This document shows, piece by piece, positions 24,048 to 37,376 of a stretch of DNA of 64,000 nt. Each line of letters opens with the position of its first letter. The first letter of the stretch is position 1. Where the stretch lies: assembly GCF_002918555.1 (NCBI RefSeq), contig NZ_PQMB01000005.1, positions 512,563 to 576,562 on the forward strand, written 5' to 3'. Made by a program: the position numbers and the translations under genes. The notes below the pieces were generated by a model. That model searched no databases. It saw only the letters and a program-made list of their open reading frames with translations, and had not been told where the DNA came from. Source of the stretch: Citrobacter amalonaticus (GTDB taxonomy: Bacteria; Pseudomonadota; Gammaproteobacteria; Enterobacterales; Enterobacteriaceae).

Positions 24048-24797
24048 ATGGCGACTCATTTTGCCAGAGGGATTCTTACGGAAGGGCATCTGATTTCAGT
24101 TCGTCTCCCTTCATCCTGCCATCTCGAAGCCAGAAGTTTACCCCCCCATCGTAGAACACGTTTCCTGGCTTCCAGAGGCTTACTCGCCGAGCTGATGTTC
24201 ATGCTGTATGGCACCAGCGAGCTACCTGAAATCATTATGCGGGCGAAGGGAAAACCTGCCTTTCGCGACAAAAATCTGCCAGGTTTCTCTGTCTCCTACG
24301 CGGGAAATATCGTTGGCGTGGCGTTGTCCACTGAGGGCGAATGCGGTCTGGATATGGAGCTACAGCGCGCCACCCGAGCGTTTCATAGCCCGCACGCAGC
24401 TCAACATACCTCGTTCTCCAGTAATGAAAACTTATGGATCAACAACCAGAGCGATCCCAATGAAGCACGTGCGCAGCTTATTACCTTACGTCAGAGCGTG
24501 CTAAAACTTACCGGCAATGTCCGTAATGACAATCCCCGCGAACTCCAGCTATTACCCGGCGCAGGGCGGCTAAAATGCGCACATGTTGCAAAGATTGAAG
24601 CCATATGCGATGCAGAAGATGTATTAGTGTGGTCTGTTGCGGTTACGCCAGCCATTGAAAAACTTCAGGTTTGGGAGTTTGATGGTAAAGAAGGCTGGAA
24701 AAACCTGCCAGATGCCCAGACCCGCACCAATGAGCCAACGGGTCGCCTGATACGATTCGCCCAACTCTCTGCGGCGAAATCTTATACGCTTAACTGA
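24048..24797 (+). CDS. yieE: 4'-phosphopantetheinyl transferase-like protein YieE
   Basis: 249 residues from the ATG at 24048 (MATHFARGILTEG), preceded by ACGGAG; the frame is open 29 codons further up but those lack a ribosome site. The motif CGLDMEL at about residue 103 matches the metal-binding (V/I)GxD(I/L)E block of phosphopantetheinyl transferases. The later WxxKE block is weak (LRQSVLKLTG), so activity is uncertain. The target carrier protein is not known. chrR follows 10 bp downstream. Confidence 0.88.
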   Translation: MATHFARGILTEGHLISVRLPSSCHLEARSLPPHRRTRFLASRGLLAELMFMLYGTSELPEIIMRAKGKPAFRDKNLPGFSVSYAGNIVGVALSTEGECGLDMELQRATRAFHSPHAAQHTSFSSNENLWINNQSDPNEARAQLITLRQSVLKLTGNVRNDNPRELQLLPGAGRLKCAHVAKIEAICDAEDVLVWSVAVTPAIEKLQVWEFDGKEGWKNLPDAQTRTNEPTGRLIRFAQLSAAKSYTLN

Positions 24798-24807
24798 TGG
24801 AGTAATC

Positions 24808-25374
24808 ATGCCTGAATCGTTGAATGTTGTTACGTTACTGGGGAGCCTGCGCAAAGGTTCATTTAACGGTATGGTTGCCCGTACGCTGCCGAAAATTGCG
24901 CCAGCAGGTATGGAAGTGAATGCGTTACCCTCAATCGGTGATATCCCACTGTATGATGCCGATCTGCAACAGGAAGAGGGATTCCCGGCAAGCGTGGAAG
25001 CGCTGGCAGAGCAGATCCGTCACGCCGATGGCGTGGTTATCGTCACGCCAGAATACAACTATTCGGTTCCTGGCGGCCTGAAAAACGCCATCGACTGGCT
25101 GTCTCGTCTGCCCGATCAGCCGCTGGCCGGTAAACCCGTATTGATCCAGACCTCTTCAATGGGTGCGATTGGCGGTGCGCGCTGCCAGTATCATCTGCGC
25201 CAGATTCTGGTATTCCTGGATGCAATGGTGATGAACAAGCCGGAATTTATGGGCGGTGTGATTCAGAACAAAGTGGATCCGCAAACGGGTGAAGTCATCG
25301 ATCAGAGCACGCTGGACCACCTGAGAGGTCAGTTGACCGCATTTGGCGATTACATCCAGCGCGTGAAAGCCTGA
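24808..25374 (+). CDS. chrR: NADPH-dependent FMN quinone/chromate reductase ChrR
   Basis: 188 residues with a flavodoxin-like fold. The FMN phosphate loop is LGSLRKGSFN at about 10-19, and PEYNYSVPGGLKNAIDWLSR near 78-97 is the family signature. It reduces quinones and other oxidants by two electrons in the cytoplasm. It is likely co-transcribed with yieE and is followed by a bidirectional terminator shared with adeP. Older name: yieF. Confidence 0.94.
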   Translation: MPESLNVVTLLGSLRKGSFNGMVARTLPKIAPAGMEVNALPSIGDIPLYDADLQQEEGFPASVEALAEQIRHADGVVIVTPEYNYSVPGGLKNAIDWLSRLPDQPLAGKPVLIQTSSMGAIGGARCQYHLRQILVFLDAMVMNKPEFMGGVIQNKVDPQTGEVIDQSTLDHLRGQLTAFGDYIQRVKA

Positions 25375-25380
25375 TATAAA

Positions 25381-25413
25381 AAAACCGCCAGCAGCAACGC
25401 ATGGCGGTTTTTT
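25381..25413. terminator. Bidirectional terminator between chrR and adeP
   Basis: AAAACCGCCA...TGGCGGTTTTTT forms a 10-bp stem with an A-run on the left and a T-run on the right, so it can end both converging transcripts. Confidence 0.85.
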
Positions 25414-25428
25414 ATCATCCCTGCGGAC

Positions 25429-26766
25429 TTAATGCGCGTCGATAAACACAATCTTCAGCACAAACAGCAGCGCCACAATGATCACACACGGGCTGAGATC
25501 GCGCAGACGACCTGTACCAATTTTCATCACGCAGTAAGAGATAAAGCCCAGCGCGATACCTTCAGTAATCGAGAAGCTGAACGGCATCATGACCGCGGTG
25601 ATAAAGGCCGGAACGGATTCCGTCAAATCGTCCCACTTCACACGCGCCAGGCTGGACGTCATCAGGACCCCCACATAAATCAGCGCGCCTGCTGCCGCAT
25701 AGCCCGGAACCATCCTCGCCAACGGCGACAGGAAGATGACCAGCAGGAACAACAGACCAACCACAACCGCCGTCAGTCCCGTACGTCCCCCCACGGAAAC
25801 CCCGGAAGAAGATTCAATGTAGGCCGTAACCGAGGATGTACCAATAAATGAACCAGTAACAGAAGAGATACTGTCCACATACAGCGCCTGCTTCATACGC
25901 GGGAATTTACCCTGCTCATCTGCCAGACCCGCTTTATCGGTCACACCAATCAACGTACCGGAGGAATCAAAGAGGTTCACCAGCATAAAGGAGAAAATCA
26001 CCCCCGCCAGCCCCAGGTTCAGAGAGCCCGCCAGATCGACATGGCCAATCACCGTCGTTACGCTCGGTGGTGCGGAGACAATCCCTTCGTACTGCACATC
26101 ACCTAACATCCAGCCCAGTAGGGTCGTCACAATAATGGAAACCAGCACGGCAGCATGAATGTTACGTGAAGCAAGAATAGCGATGATAAAGAAGCCCAAA
26201 ACCCCCAGCAGCACGCTGTGGGAAGTCAGGTTGCCGATGCTGACCAGCGTATCCGGGTTAGCAACAATCACCCCCGCGTTTTTCAGCCCCATCATGCCGA
26301 TAAACAGACCGATACCGCTGGTGATCCCCACACGCAGGCTCACCGGAATATTCGCAATCATCCAGTAACGTACGCGGAAAATGGTCAGCAGCAGCAGGCC
26401 AACGGCACCCCAGAAGATAGCCCCCATCCCGACCTGCCAGGACAGCCCCATCGCCTGTACAACCACGAACGCGAAGAAGGCGTTCAGACCCATTGCCGGA
26501 GCCAGCGCAACCGGCAGGTTGGCAAACAGCCCCATCAGGATGCTACCGAATGCCGCAATCAGGCAGGTGGTAACGAAGACGGCGCTGGTATCCATGCCAG
26601 CAACGCCAAGAATTTGCGGGTTAACAAAAACGATGTACACCATCGTCAGGAAGGTCGTGAAACCGGCGATCACTTCGGTCCGTGCCGTCGTGCCATGTTC
26701 GCGCAGTTTGAACACGCGTTCCAGCATCCCCCGACCAGAAGCCTGGGTTGTGTGTTGTTGACTCAT
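25429..26766 (-). CDS. adeP: Adenine permease AdeP
   Basis: 445 residues from the ATG at 26766 (MSQQHTTQASG). It is an AzgA-like member of the NCS2 (nucleobase-cation symporter 2) superfamily, with repeated hydrophobic helices and the signature blocks APAMGLNAFFAF near 85 and LFDSSGTLIGVTDKAGL near 275. It imports adenine with protons. A PurR-like operator lies upstream (26868-26883). Older name: yieG. Confidence 0.94.
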   Translation of the reverse strand: MSQQHTTQASGRGMLERVFKLREHGTTARTEVIAGFTTFLTMVYIVFVNPQILGVAGMDTSAVFVTTCLIAAFGSILMGLFANLPVALAPAMGLNAFFAFVVVQAMGLSWQVGMGAIFWGAVGLLLLTIFRVRYWMIANIPVSLRVGITSGIGLFIGMMGLKNAGVIVANPDTLVSIGNLTSHSVLLGVLGFFIIAILASRNIHAAVLVSIIVTTLLGWMLGDVQYEGIVSAPPSVTTVIGHVDLAGSLNLGLAGVIFSFMLVNLFDSSGTLIGVTDKAGLADEQGKFPRMKQALYVDSISSVTGSFIGTSSVTAYIESSSGVSVGGRTGLTAVVVGLLFLLVIFLSPLARMVPGYAAAGALIYVGVLMTSSLARVKWDDLTESVPAFITAVMMPFSFSITEGIALGFISYCVMKIGTGRLRDLSPCVIIVALLFVLKIVFIDAH

Positions 26767-26867
26767 TATCAATTTCCGAACAAGGAGGGAAAATTCGTCG
26801 CTATCCTATACCAAAATGCGACAATAAGGGCAGTTGTGAGACACTTTTTTTCATTGAATTTGCTAAT

Positions 26868-26883
26868 ACGGCAACGATTGCGT
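26868..26883 (-). promoter_or_regulatory. PurR-like operator upstream of adeP
   Basis: On the plus strand ACGGCAACGATTGCGT matches 13 of 16 bases of the PurR consensus ACGCAAACGTTTGCGT. It lies about 100 bp before the adeP start and 50 bp before divergent yieH. Confidence 0.65.
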
Positions 26884-26932
26884 GGCACAATTATGCACGA
26901 CGTAAACGTTAAACTAGCGATAAGAGGAAGGC

Positions 26933-27598
26933 ATGCCCCAGATAGAAGCGGTATTTTTTGACTGCGACGGTACGCTGGTCGACAGTGAAGTGATCTGTTC
27001 CCGTGCGTATGTCGCAATGTTCCAGGCGTTTGGTATCAGGCTCGATCTCGAAGAAGTCTTTAAACGCTTTAAGGGCGTAAAGCTCTACGAAATCATTGAT
27101 ATCATCAACGAGGAGCACGGCGTTACGTTGGCGAAAGCCGATTTAGAGCCTGTCTATCGTGCTGAGGTCGCACGCCTGTTCGACTCTGAACTGGAGGTTA
27201 TCGCTGGCGCAAATACGCTGCTGGACAGCATGACAGTACCGATGTGCGTCGTGTCTAACGGACCGGTCAGTAAAATGCAGCATTCGCTGGGCAAACTGGG
27301 CATGTTGCACCACTTCCCGGATTTACTGTTCAGCGGCTACGATATCCAGCGCTGGAAGCCCGATCCGGCCCTGATGTTCCATGCGGCTAAAGCAATGAAC
27401 GTCCACGTTGAGAATTGCATTCTGGTGGATGACTCGTCAGCGGGCGCACAATCGGGGATTGATGCGGGGATGGAAGTGTTTTACTTTTGCGCCGATCCGC
27501 ACAACAAACCGATCGTTCACCCTAAAGTAACGACCTTTACCGATCTGGCGCAGCTGCCTGAATTGTGGAAGGCACGCGGATGGGATATTACGCGTTAA
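26933..27598 (+). CDS. yieH: HAD phosphatase YieH (6-phosphogluconate phosphatase)
   Basis: 221 residues. HAD motif I is FFDCDGTLVDSE with the nucleophilic Asp near position 9; motif II is CVVSNG; the lysine of motif III is in RWKPDP; motif IV is LVDDSSAG. An alpha-helical C1 cap lies between motifs I and II. In E. coli it acts on 6-phosphogluconate and phosphoenolpyruvate in vitro. It is monocistronic, with a terminator after it. Confidence 0.93.
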   Translation: MPQIEAVFFDCDGTLVDSEVICSRAYVAMFQAFGIRLDLEEVFKRFKGVKLYEIIDIINEEHGVTLAKADLEPVYRAEVARLFDSELEVIAGANTLLDSMTVPMCVVSNGPVSKMQHSLGKLGMLHHFPDLLFSGYDIQRWKPDPALMFHAAKAMNVHVENCILVDDSSAGAQSGIDAGMEVFYFCADPHNKPIVHPKVTTFTDLAQLPELWKARGWDITR

Positions 27599-27635
27599 AT
27601 AAGCAACCATTACGCAATCTGCGGTCGCGGAAAAA

Positions 27636-27675
27636 GATAACCCCACCAAAAACAGTGGGGTTATCGCTCTTTTTA
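27636..27675. terminator. Bidirectional terminator between yieH and the chitinase-like gene
   Basis: GATAACCCCAC...GTGGGGTTATC is an 11-bp perfect stem (27636-27665) with A-rich and T-rich flanks on the two sides, serving both converging genes. Confidence 0.85.
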
Positions 27676-27684
27676 AGTCAGCGC

Positions 27685-28593
27685 TTATCTGGTGAGGCCA
27701 TTAACAAAATGGCTGCAATATTCCCCGGACACACGCTGTTCCGGGTTGCTGCTGGTTGTCAGGTCAACATAGGTGTAAGACGAAGGATTGTCGCGGTTAA
27801 AATCCCAGATACCGATAAAATTCATGCCATTCTGTTTGGCAAAGGTGGCCAGCGTATCGGCATCATGAAGTTTAAACATGCTGCCATCGTCATTCATGCC
27901 GATCATCGGCGTAATCGCCACCGCCGAGTAGCCGCCGCTCACGGACAGAGAGGCTAACTGACTGGCGATGCTGCGGGCTGCGTCAACCGCAGATTTACCC
28001 ATATCAGCACGATACTGCGCGCTGTAATAATCCATTGCCATACCGTTTACCACAAACGTTAATCCGGTATTATGCGCTTGTTTTACAATATTCAATCCGG
28101 CACTGGTTAAACCGGTTGGCATGGTGGGTAAAGTAAAGGAGATAGCGACTTCTGGATTATTTTTAGTCACCACCTTCAGCGCTTCACAAATATTACTGAT
28201 ATTATACTGACTATTTTCCAGATCAAAATCCAGGCCATACGCAGAATAATCATTAATAAAAGACTGGTAAATTTCAGCCAATTCGGCAGAGCTAAAATAG
28301 GTTGATATATCGCTGTTCACCGCGCCGCCAAAAGAAATAATAACCTTTTTACCGGCGGCATTGAGATCGTTTGCTAACGGCAATGCCCAGTCCATCGGCA
28401 TGGCGTCCTGGGCAGCCCAGCATGCTTTTTTGTTCGCTGATAAAGTAATAAAACCAAATACCAGGCCGTCGACCTTCCACGCTTTAGCTTCCTGAGAATA
28501 AAGCGGATTCGGACGGCCATTGGGATAATCTTGCCAGTCCGACCATTCTGCATTTACGGTGACATCTATAAACGGGGTATAAAGCGTTTTCAT
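27685..28593 (-). CDS. GH18 chitinase-like protein
   Basis: 302 residues forming one glycoside hydrolase 18 barrel. The SxGG motif is SFGG at 87-90. The catalytic DxxDxDxE block reads YGLDFDLE at 119-126: the last two Asp (122, 124) and the acid Glu126 are kept, but the first Asp is Tyr119. MAMDYY at 185-190 and WDFNRD at 263-268 match the later substrate-site strands. It resembles the PF-ChiA-like GH18 subgroup. There is no signal peptide, carbohydrate-binding module or neighbouring secretion gene, so export is unclear. Base composition is AT-richer than its neighbours. It occupies the site where E. coli has cbr/bgl genes, so horizontal acquisition is likely. Confidence 0.82.
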   Translation of the reverse strand: MKTLYTPFIDVTVNAEWSDWQDYPNGRPNPLYSQEAKAWKVDGLVFGFITLSANKKACWAAQDAMPMDWALPLANDLNAAGKKVIISFGGAVNSDISTYFSSAELAEIYQSFINDYSAYGLDFDLENSQYNISNICEALKVVTKNNPEVAISFTLPTMPTGLTSAGLNIVKQAHNTGLTFVVNGMAMDYYSAQYRADMGKSAVDAARSIASQLASLSVSGGYSAVAITPMIGMNDDGSMFKLHDADTLATFAKQNGMNFIGIWDFNRDNPSSYTYVDLTTSSNPEQRVSGEYCSHFVNGLTR

Positions 28594-28962
28594 ATTTCAC
28601 CTCATTATTTTTTTCATATTAGTCAATAACGCCAGAAAACCATTTCTCTGGTGGAGGTGATGCTATATTTTCAGAAACGGTTAATTTATGACGATGATCA
28701 CACCAAAATGGCTCATGATAAAAACAAATATTTACTGATAGATATTATCATAGTGATGATGATTATCTGATGATATCAGGCCAGAAGCAGATGCCCGCAT
28801 CATTGAAAATAAAGGGAGGTTGAACGTCTAACCTCCCAGGAAAATCAATATGAAGTTTTATGAAATATGATGTTGTTCGCAGTTATGAAAACTGTTTAAA
28901 TTTTAGGAAAAAATAAAGAAGCCACACTTAATCCCGATAAATTACATACCGGGATTAAGTTT
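28594..28962. other. AT-rich gene-free stretch with two foldbacks
   Basis: About 370 bp without a convincing gene. It holds the promoter of the chitinase-like gene (not pinpointed), a perfect hairpin GGGAGGTT-8 nt-AACCTCCC at 28814-28837 with an A-rich left flank, and a 10-bp inverted repeat CTTAATCCCG...CGGGATTAAG at 28927-28959. The latter could end the pst-phoU transcript, which would first read through the ERIC element. Confidence 0.55.
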
Positions 28963-29073
28963 TATACTCTGCATAATGCGTCGTTGCAAAAAACCGACGA
29001 CGCGGTGACAAGGCCCAGGGATGGGCCGAGTAACAAAGCCAGCACACCCGCAACGTGACGTATGACGAGTATA
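28963..29073. repeat. ERIC element
   Basis: 111 bp starting TATACTCTGCATAATGCG and ending CGCAACGTGACGTATGACGA followed by GTATA, with a variant centre containing GGCCCAGGGATGGGCC. It lies 4 bp after the phoU stop. Confidence 0.75.
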
Positions 29074-29077
29074 TTTA

Positions 29078-29803
29078 TCACTCTTTAGGATCTTTACCCG
29101 CCAGCAGTTTATCCAGCTCATCACCGCCGACGTGACGGAAATCCTGACCCTTCACAAAATAGAAGATGTATTCGCAAATGTTCTGGCAACGGTCGCCGAT
29201 ACGCTCAATAGAACGCGCGCAGAACAGCGCGGTCAGCACGCTGGGGATGGTGCGTGAATCTTCCATCATGTAAGTCATCAGCTGACGAACAATACCTTCG
29301 TATTCCTGATCAACTTTCTTATCTTCACGATAGATACGCACCGCTTCATCAAGATCCATACGCGCAAACGCATCCAGCACGTCATGCAGCATCTGTACGG
29401 TATGACGACCCAGCGATTCCAGGCTTACCAGTAGCGGCTGATGCTGTTGGGAAAATTTCTCCAGCGCGGTGCGGCAGATTTTGTCCGCTACGTCACCAAT
29501 ACGCTCCAGCTCAGCAATGGTTTTGATGATTGCCATCACCAGACGCAGATCGCTCGCCGTCGGTTGTCGTTTAGCGATAATACGGACACAGGCTTCGTCG
29601 ATCGCCACCTCCATCATGTTAACGTGCTTGTCGCCATCAACAACGCGTTTCGCCAGCTCGCTATCCTGATTGTGCATCGCAGTGATGGCATCGGAGAGCT
29701 GCTGTTCCACCATGCCACCCATGGTCATAACCTGAGTGCGGATGCTTTCCAGTTCTGCGTTGAACTGTCCGGAAATATGTTTATTAAGGTTTAAATTGTC
29801 CAT
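29078..29803 (-). CDS. phoU: Phosphate signalling regulator PhoU
   Basis: 241 residues from the second of two adjacent ATGs (29803), which is better spaced from GGAGA. It is a duplicated three-helix bundle; each half carries the metal-binding E/DxxxD motif ([11 protein letters not shown] and [11 protein letters not shown]). It couples the Pst transporter to PhoR and keeps the Pho regulon off when phosphate is ample. It is last in pstSCAB-phoU. Confidence 0.97.
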   Translation of the reverse strand: MDNLNLNKHISGQFNAELESIRTQVMTMGGMVEQQLSDAITAMHNQDSELAKRVVDGDKHVNMMEVAIDEACVRIIAKRQPTASDLRLVMAIIKTIAELERIGDVADKICRTALEKFSQQHQPLLVSLESLGRHTVQMLHDVLDAFARMDLDEAVRIYREDKKVDQEYEGIVRQLMTYMMEDSRTIPSVLTALFCARSIERIGDRCQNICEYIFYFVKGQDFRHVGGDELDKLLAGKDPKE

Positions 29804-29827
29804 CATTTCTCCAGATGCCCGGGCATA

Positions 29828-30613
<786 letters not shown>

Positions 30614-30648
30614 TCATTCGGCGCCGCGATGTGCCGCGCCGTAAAAAA

Positions 30649-32501
<1,853 letters not shown>

Positions 32502-32580
32502 TCACTCTTTCCGTTAAACGCGTTTACGAAGTTGGCGGGTAAGCATTAGCGCCCCCCGCCATTCTCGTCAGAATACTAAA

Positions 32581-33729
<1,149 letters not shown>

Positions 33730-33904
33730 TGAAGTTCTTACTCAAAACCCAAATTAATAAACCTTAATTATCATTAACATAGACACAAACATGACGGTGT
33801 GTTTTCAGAAAAATTTTCTTTCTGTGACAAGGGAAAAGGTAGCTTAAGATGACGGTTTGTCACAATAAAACGGAGGGGGGATGATTAGAAAAAGAACCGA
33901 TGAG

Positions 33905-33927
33905 AAAAAGCCCCGCTTACGCAGGGC
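33905..33927 (-). terminator. Terminator of glmUS, overlapping attTn7
   Basis: On the minus strand GCCCTGCG-TAA-GCGGGGC is followed by five T. The Tn7 insertion point known in E. coli (about 25 bp past the glmS stop) falls here, near 33911; no transposon is present. Confidence 0.85.
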
Positions 33928-33935
33928 TCGGTTTT

Positions 33936-35765
33936 TTACTCTACCGTAACAGATTTTGCCAGGTTACGCGGCTGATCCACGTCGGTGCCTTTAATCAGCG
34001 CCACGTGATATGCCAGAAGTTGCAGCGGAACGGTGTAGAAGATTGGTGCAATCACCTCTTCGATATGCGGCATCTCAATGATGTGCATATTGTCACAGCT
34101 GACAAAACCCGCGTCCTGATCGGCGAAGACATACAGCTGGCCACCACGGGCACGAACTTCTTCGATGTTGGATTTCAGTTTTTCCAGTAACTCGTTGTTT
34201 GGTGCAACCACGATAACCGGCATATCTGCGTCGATCAGCGCCAGAGGCCCGTGCTTCAATTCACCCGCAGCATAAGCTTCAGCGTGAATATAAGAGATCT
34301 CTTTCAGCTTCAGCGCACCTTCCAGGGCAATCGGATATTGATCGCCACGCCCCAGGAACAGTGCGTGGTGTTTGTCAGAGAAATCTTCGGCCAGCGCCTC
34401 AATGCGTTTGTCCTGAGACAGCATCTGTTCAATACGGCTCGGCAACGTCTGCAGACCATGAACGATGTCATGTTCAATGGAAGCATCCAGACCTTTCAGG
34501 CGTGCGAGCTTCGCCACCAGCATCAGCAAGACGGTCAGCTGAGTGGTGAACGCTTTGGTCGAAGCCACACCAATTTCGGTACCGGCATTGGTCATCATCG
34601 CCAGATCGGATTCACGCACCAGGGAAGAACCCGGCACGTTACAGATGGCGAGAGAGCCAAGATAGCCCAGCTCTTTCGATAAGCGCAGGCCAGCCAGCGT
34701 GTCAGCCGTCTCGCCAGACTGAGAGAGAGTAATCATCAGGCTATTACGGCGCACGGCTGATTTGCGATAGCGGAACTCAGATGCGATTTCGACATCGCAC
34801 GGAATACCGGCCAGCGATTCAAACCAGTAGCGGGAAACCATACCGGAGTTATATGAAGTCCCACAGGCAATGATCTGGATATGCTCAACCTGAGACAGCA
34901 GCTCGTTCGCGCCAGCCCCCAGTTCGCTTAAATCCACTTCGCCGTGGCTGATACGCCCGGTCAGGGTATTTTTAATCGCGTTCGGCTGCTCATAGATCTC
35001 TTTCTGCATGTAGTGGCGGTAAATACCTTTATCGCCTGCGTCATACTGCAGATTGGATTCGATATCCTGACGTTTCACTTCTGCGCCGGATTTATCAAAG
35101 ATGGAGACCGAACGGCGTGTTACTTCCGCAATATCTCCCTCTTCCAGGAAGATAAAGCGACGGGTTACCGGCAGCAGAGCCAGCTGATCGGAAGCGATAA
35201 AGTTTTCGCCCATCCCCAGCCCGATAACCAACGGGCTGCCTGAGCGTGCCGCCAGCAGCGTATCCGGATGACGTGTGTCCATGATCACCGTGCCGTACGC
35301 GCCGCGCAACTGTGGGATCGCCCGTAGAACAGCTTCACGCAGAGTCCCCCCCTGCTCCAGCTCCCAGTGTACTAAGTGAGCAATCACTTCGGTGTCGGTT
35401 TCTGAAACAAAGGTATAACCGCGCGCTTTCAGTTCTTCACGCAGAGGCTCATGGTTTTCGATAATGCCGTTATGCACCACGACAATGTGGTCAGAAACAT
35501 GCGGATGCGCGTTCGCTTCCGAAGGTTCACCGTGGGTAGCCCAACGAGTGTGAGCAATACCGGTACCGCCATGCAGCGGATGTTCTTCCGCAGCCTGAGA
35601 AAGCATCTGTACCTTACCGAGGCGACGCAGGCGGGTCATATGACCTTCTGTATCCACCACAGCCAGACCGGCAGAATCATAACCACGATATTCCAGACGA
35701 CGTAAACCTTCGAGAAGGATTTCAGCTACATCACGTTGCGCGATAGCGCCAACAATTCCACACAT
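33936..35765 (-). CDS. glmS: Glucosamine-6-phosphate synthase GlmS
   Basis: 609 residues from the ATG at 35765, which puts the catalytic cysteine right after the initiator ([12 protein letters not shown]). The class II glutamine amidotransferase domain spans about 1-240. The isomerase half has two SIS domains with CGTSYNSG near 301 and the C-terminal KSVTVE tail. It makes glucosamine 6-phosphate from fructose 6-phosphate and glutamine, the first step to UDP-GlcNAc. Its 3' end is the TnsD target. It is downstream of glmU in one operon; in E. coli its translation is activated by the sRNA GlmZ. Confidence 0.98.
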   Translation of the reverse strand: MCGIVGAIAQRDVAEILLEGLRRLEYRGYDSAGLAVVDTEGHMTRLRRLGKVQMLSQAAEEHPLHGGTGIAHTRWATHGEPSEANAHPHVSDHIVVVHNGIIENHEPLREELKARGYTFVSETDTEVIAHLVHWELEQGGTLREAVLRAIPQLRGAYGTVIMDTRHPDTLLAARSGSPLVIGLGMGENFIASDQLALLPVTRRFIFLEEGDIAEVTRRSVSIFDKSGAEVKRQDIESNLQYDAGDKGIYRHYMQKEIYEQPNAIKNTLTGRISHGEVDLSELGAGANELLSQVEHIQIIACGTSYNSGMVSRYWFESLAGIPCDVEIASEFRYRKSAVRRNSLMITLSQSGETADTLAGLRLSKELGYLGSLAICNVPGSSLVRESDLAMMTNAGTEIGVASTKAFTTQLTVLLMLVAKLARLKGLDASIEHDIVHGLQTLPSRIEQMLSQDKRIEALAEDFSDKHHALFLGRGDQYPIALEGALKLKEISYIHAEAYAAGELKHGPLALIDADMPVIVVAPNNELLEKLKSNIEEVRARGGQLYVFADQDAGFVSCDNMHIIEMPHIEEVIAPIFYTVPLQLLAYHVALIKGTDVDQPRNLAKSVTVE

Positions 35766-35919
35766 ATTTTTTAATTCCGATTTTGGCATGATGCCAGGCG
35801 TTGTCGCCGACCTGTTTGCCCGTATTTTCGGGCGCCCCGAGCCTTGTAGAGAGTGGGGTTATTTTTATGGTACTGCTTGCGGGCGGGGATATATTTTTAT
35901 CTCCTCAGCCCTTTTCTGT

Positions 35920-35998
35920 CGGATGGCGCTAACGCTTATCCAGCCTGCAGAACGTTACCGTATGCAGGCCGGTCAGGGTAAAGTCGCCATCCGGCAAA
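35920..35998. repeat. BIME (paired REP) between glmU and glmS
   Basis: Two REP units face each other: TCGGATGGCGCTAACGCTTA...CCTGCA at about 35921-35951 and TGCAGGCC...GTCGCCATCCGGCA at about 35964-35998. Together they can form a long hairpin inside the glmUS transcript. Confidence 0.8.
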
Positions 35999-36005
35999 TA
36001 AATGC

Positions 36006-37376
36006 TTACTTTTTCTTAACCGGACGCTGCCAGCCTTGCTTATGGACCTGCGGCGCGCGGCTTAATACCAGTTCATTAGCGGCGACATCCCGAGTAACCG
36101 TAGTGCCGGCAGCAATGGTGGCCCCGTTACCGACGGTGACCGGCGCTACCAGTTGGGTATCGGATCCGACAAATACATCATCGCCAATAATCGTTTTAAA
36201 CTTGTTCGCACCATCGTAGTTACAGGTAATGGTACCCGCGCCGATATTTACGTTATCGCCTATTTCCGCATCGCCCAGATAGGTCAGGTGGCCTGCTTTC
36301 GAACCTTTACCCAGACGCGCTTTCTTCATTTCAACGAAGTTGCCTACATGAGCGCCTTCCTGAAGTTCAGCGCCAGGGCGCAGACGCGCGAACGGGCCAA
36401 TGGTGCAGGCTGCTTCCAGATGCGCATCTTCTACTACACTGTACGGGCTGATTTCGCAGCCATTGCCGATTACGCTATTTTTGATGATGCAGCCTGCGCC
36501 AATCTTCACGCGATCGCCAAGCTGGACGTTACCCTCGATGATAACGTTAGTATCAATTTCAACATCACGCCCGTGGTTCAGCGTACCGCGCAGGTCAAAA
36601 CGCAAAGGGTCGCGCAGCATCACGCCTGCCAGCAGTAGCTTTTCAGCTTGTTCTGACTGGTAAACACGTTCCAGGCGGGAGAGTTGCAGACGGTTATTTA
36701 CGCCTTCCACTTCACTCAGACGATCGGGATGAACAGCCGCTATTTCACGCCCTTCCTGATACGCCAGTGCAATAATATCAGTGATGTAATATTCACCCTG
36801 CGCATTATTATTGGTCAGTTTCGACAACCAACGCTTCATGTCCGCGCCATTAGCGATCAGGATGCCGGTATTAATTTCCTGGATCTGACGCTGTTCATCG
36901 GTCGCATCTTTATGTTCAACAATACCGGTCACTTTATCGTTCTCACGCGTAATACGACCGTAACCGCCTGGATCGTCCAGCTTCACGGTGAGTAAACCAA
37001 TACCCCCCTGTGGTTTGGCATCACGCAAACGCTGAAGTGTTTCAACCGAGATCAGCGGCACATCGCCATAGAGCATCAATATGTCTTCGTCATCGCCAAA
37101 GAAAGGGGCGGCTTGCTGCATTGCATGCCCTGTCCCTAATTGCTCTGCTTGCAAAACCCAGTTCAGGTTATCGTTTTTCAGGGTCTGTTTAAGCAGATCG
37201 CCGCCATGACCATAAACCAGGTGTACCTGAGAGGCACCTAATTCATTAGCAGCATCAATAACATGCTGAACCATCGCTTTTCCCGCAAGGGTATGCAGCA
37301 CTTTTGGAATATCGGAATACATACGCGTGCCTTTGCCTGCGGCAAGGATCACTACGCTCATAGCATTATTCAACAT
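36006..37376 (-). CDS. glmU: Bifunctional UDP-GlcNAc pyrophosphorylase/GlcN-1-P acetyltransferase GlmU
   Basis: 456 residues. The N-terminal nucleotidyltransferase (1-227) has [11 protein letters not shown] with the GxGTRM loop and Lys25. The C-terminal left-handed beta-helix (about 250-440) shows hexapeptide repeats such as [13 protein letters not shown] and contains the acetyltransferase site ([20 protein letters not shown]). It makes UDP-GlcNAc for peptidoglycan and LPS. It is the first gene of glmUS. Confidence 0.98.
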   Translation of the reverse strand: MLNNAMSVVILAAGKGTRMYSDIPKVLHTLAGKAMVQHVIDAANELGASQVHLVYGHGGDLLKQTLKNDNLNWVLQAEQLGTGHAMQQAAPFFGDDEDILMLYGDVPLISVETLQRLRDAKPQGGIGLLTVKLDDPGGYGRITRENDKVTGIVEHKDATDEQRQIQEINTGILIANGADMKRWLSKLTNNNAQGEYYITDIIALAYQEGREIAAVHPDRLSEVEGVNNRLQLSRLERVYQSEQAEKLLLAGVMLRDPLRFDLRGTLNHGRDVEIDTNVIIEGNVQLGDRVKIGAGCIIKNSVIGNGCEISPYSVVEDAHLEAACTIGPFARLRPGAELQEGAHVGNFVEMKKARLGKGSKAGHLTYLGDAEIGDNVNIGAGTITCNYDGANKFKTIIGDDVFVGSDTQLVAPVTVGNGATIAAGTTVTRDVAANELVLSRAPQVHKQGWQRPVKKK

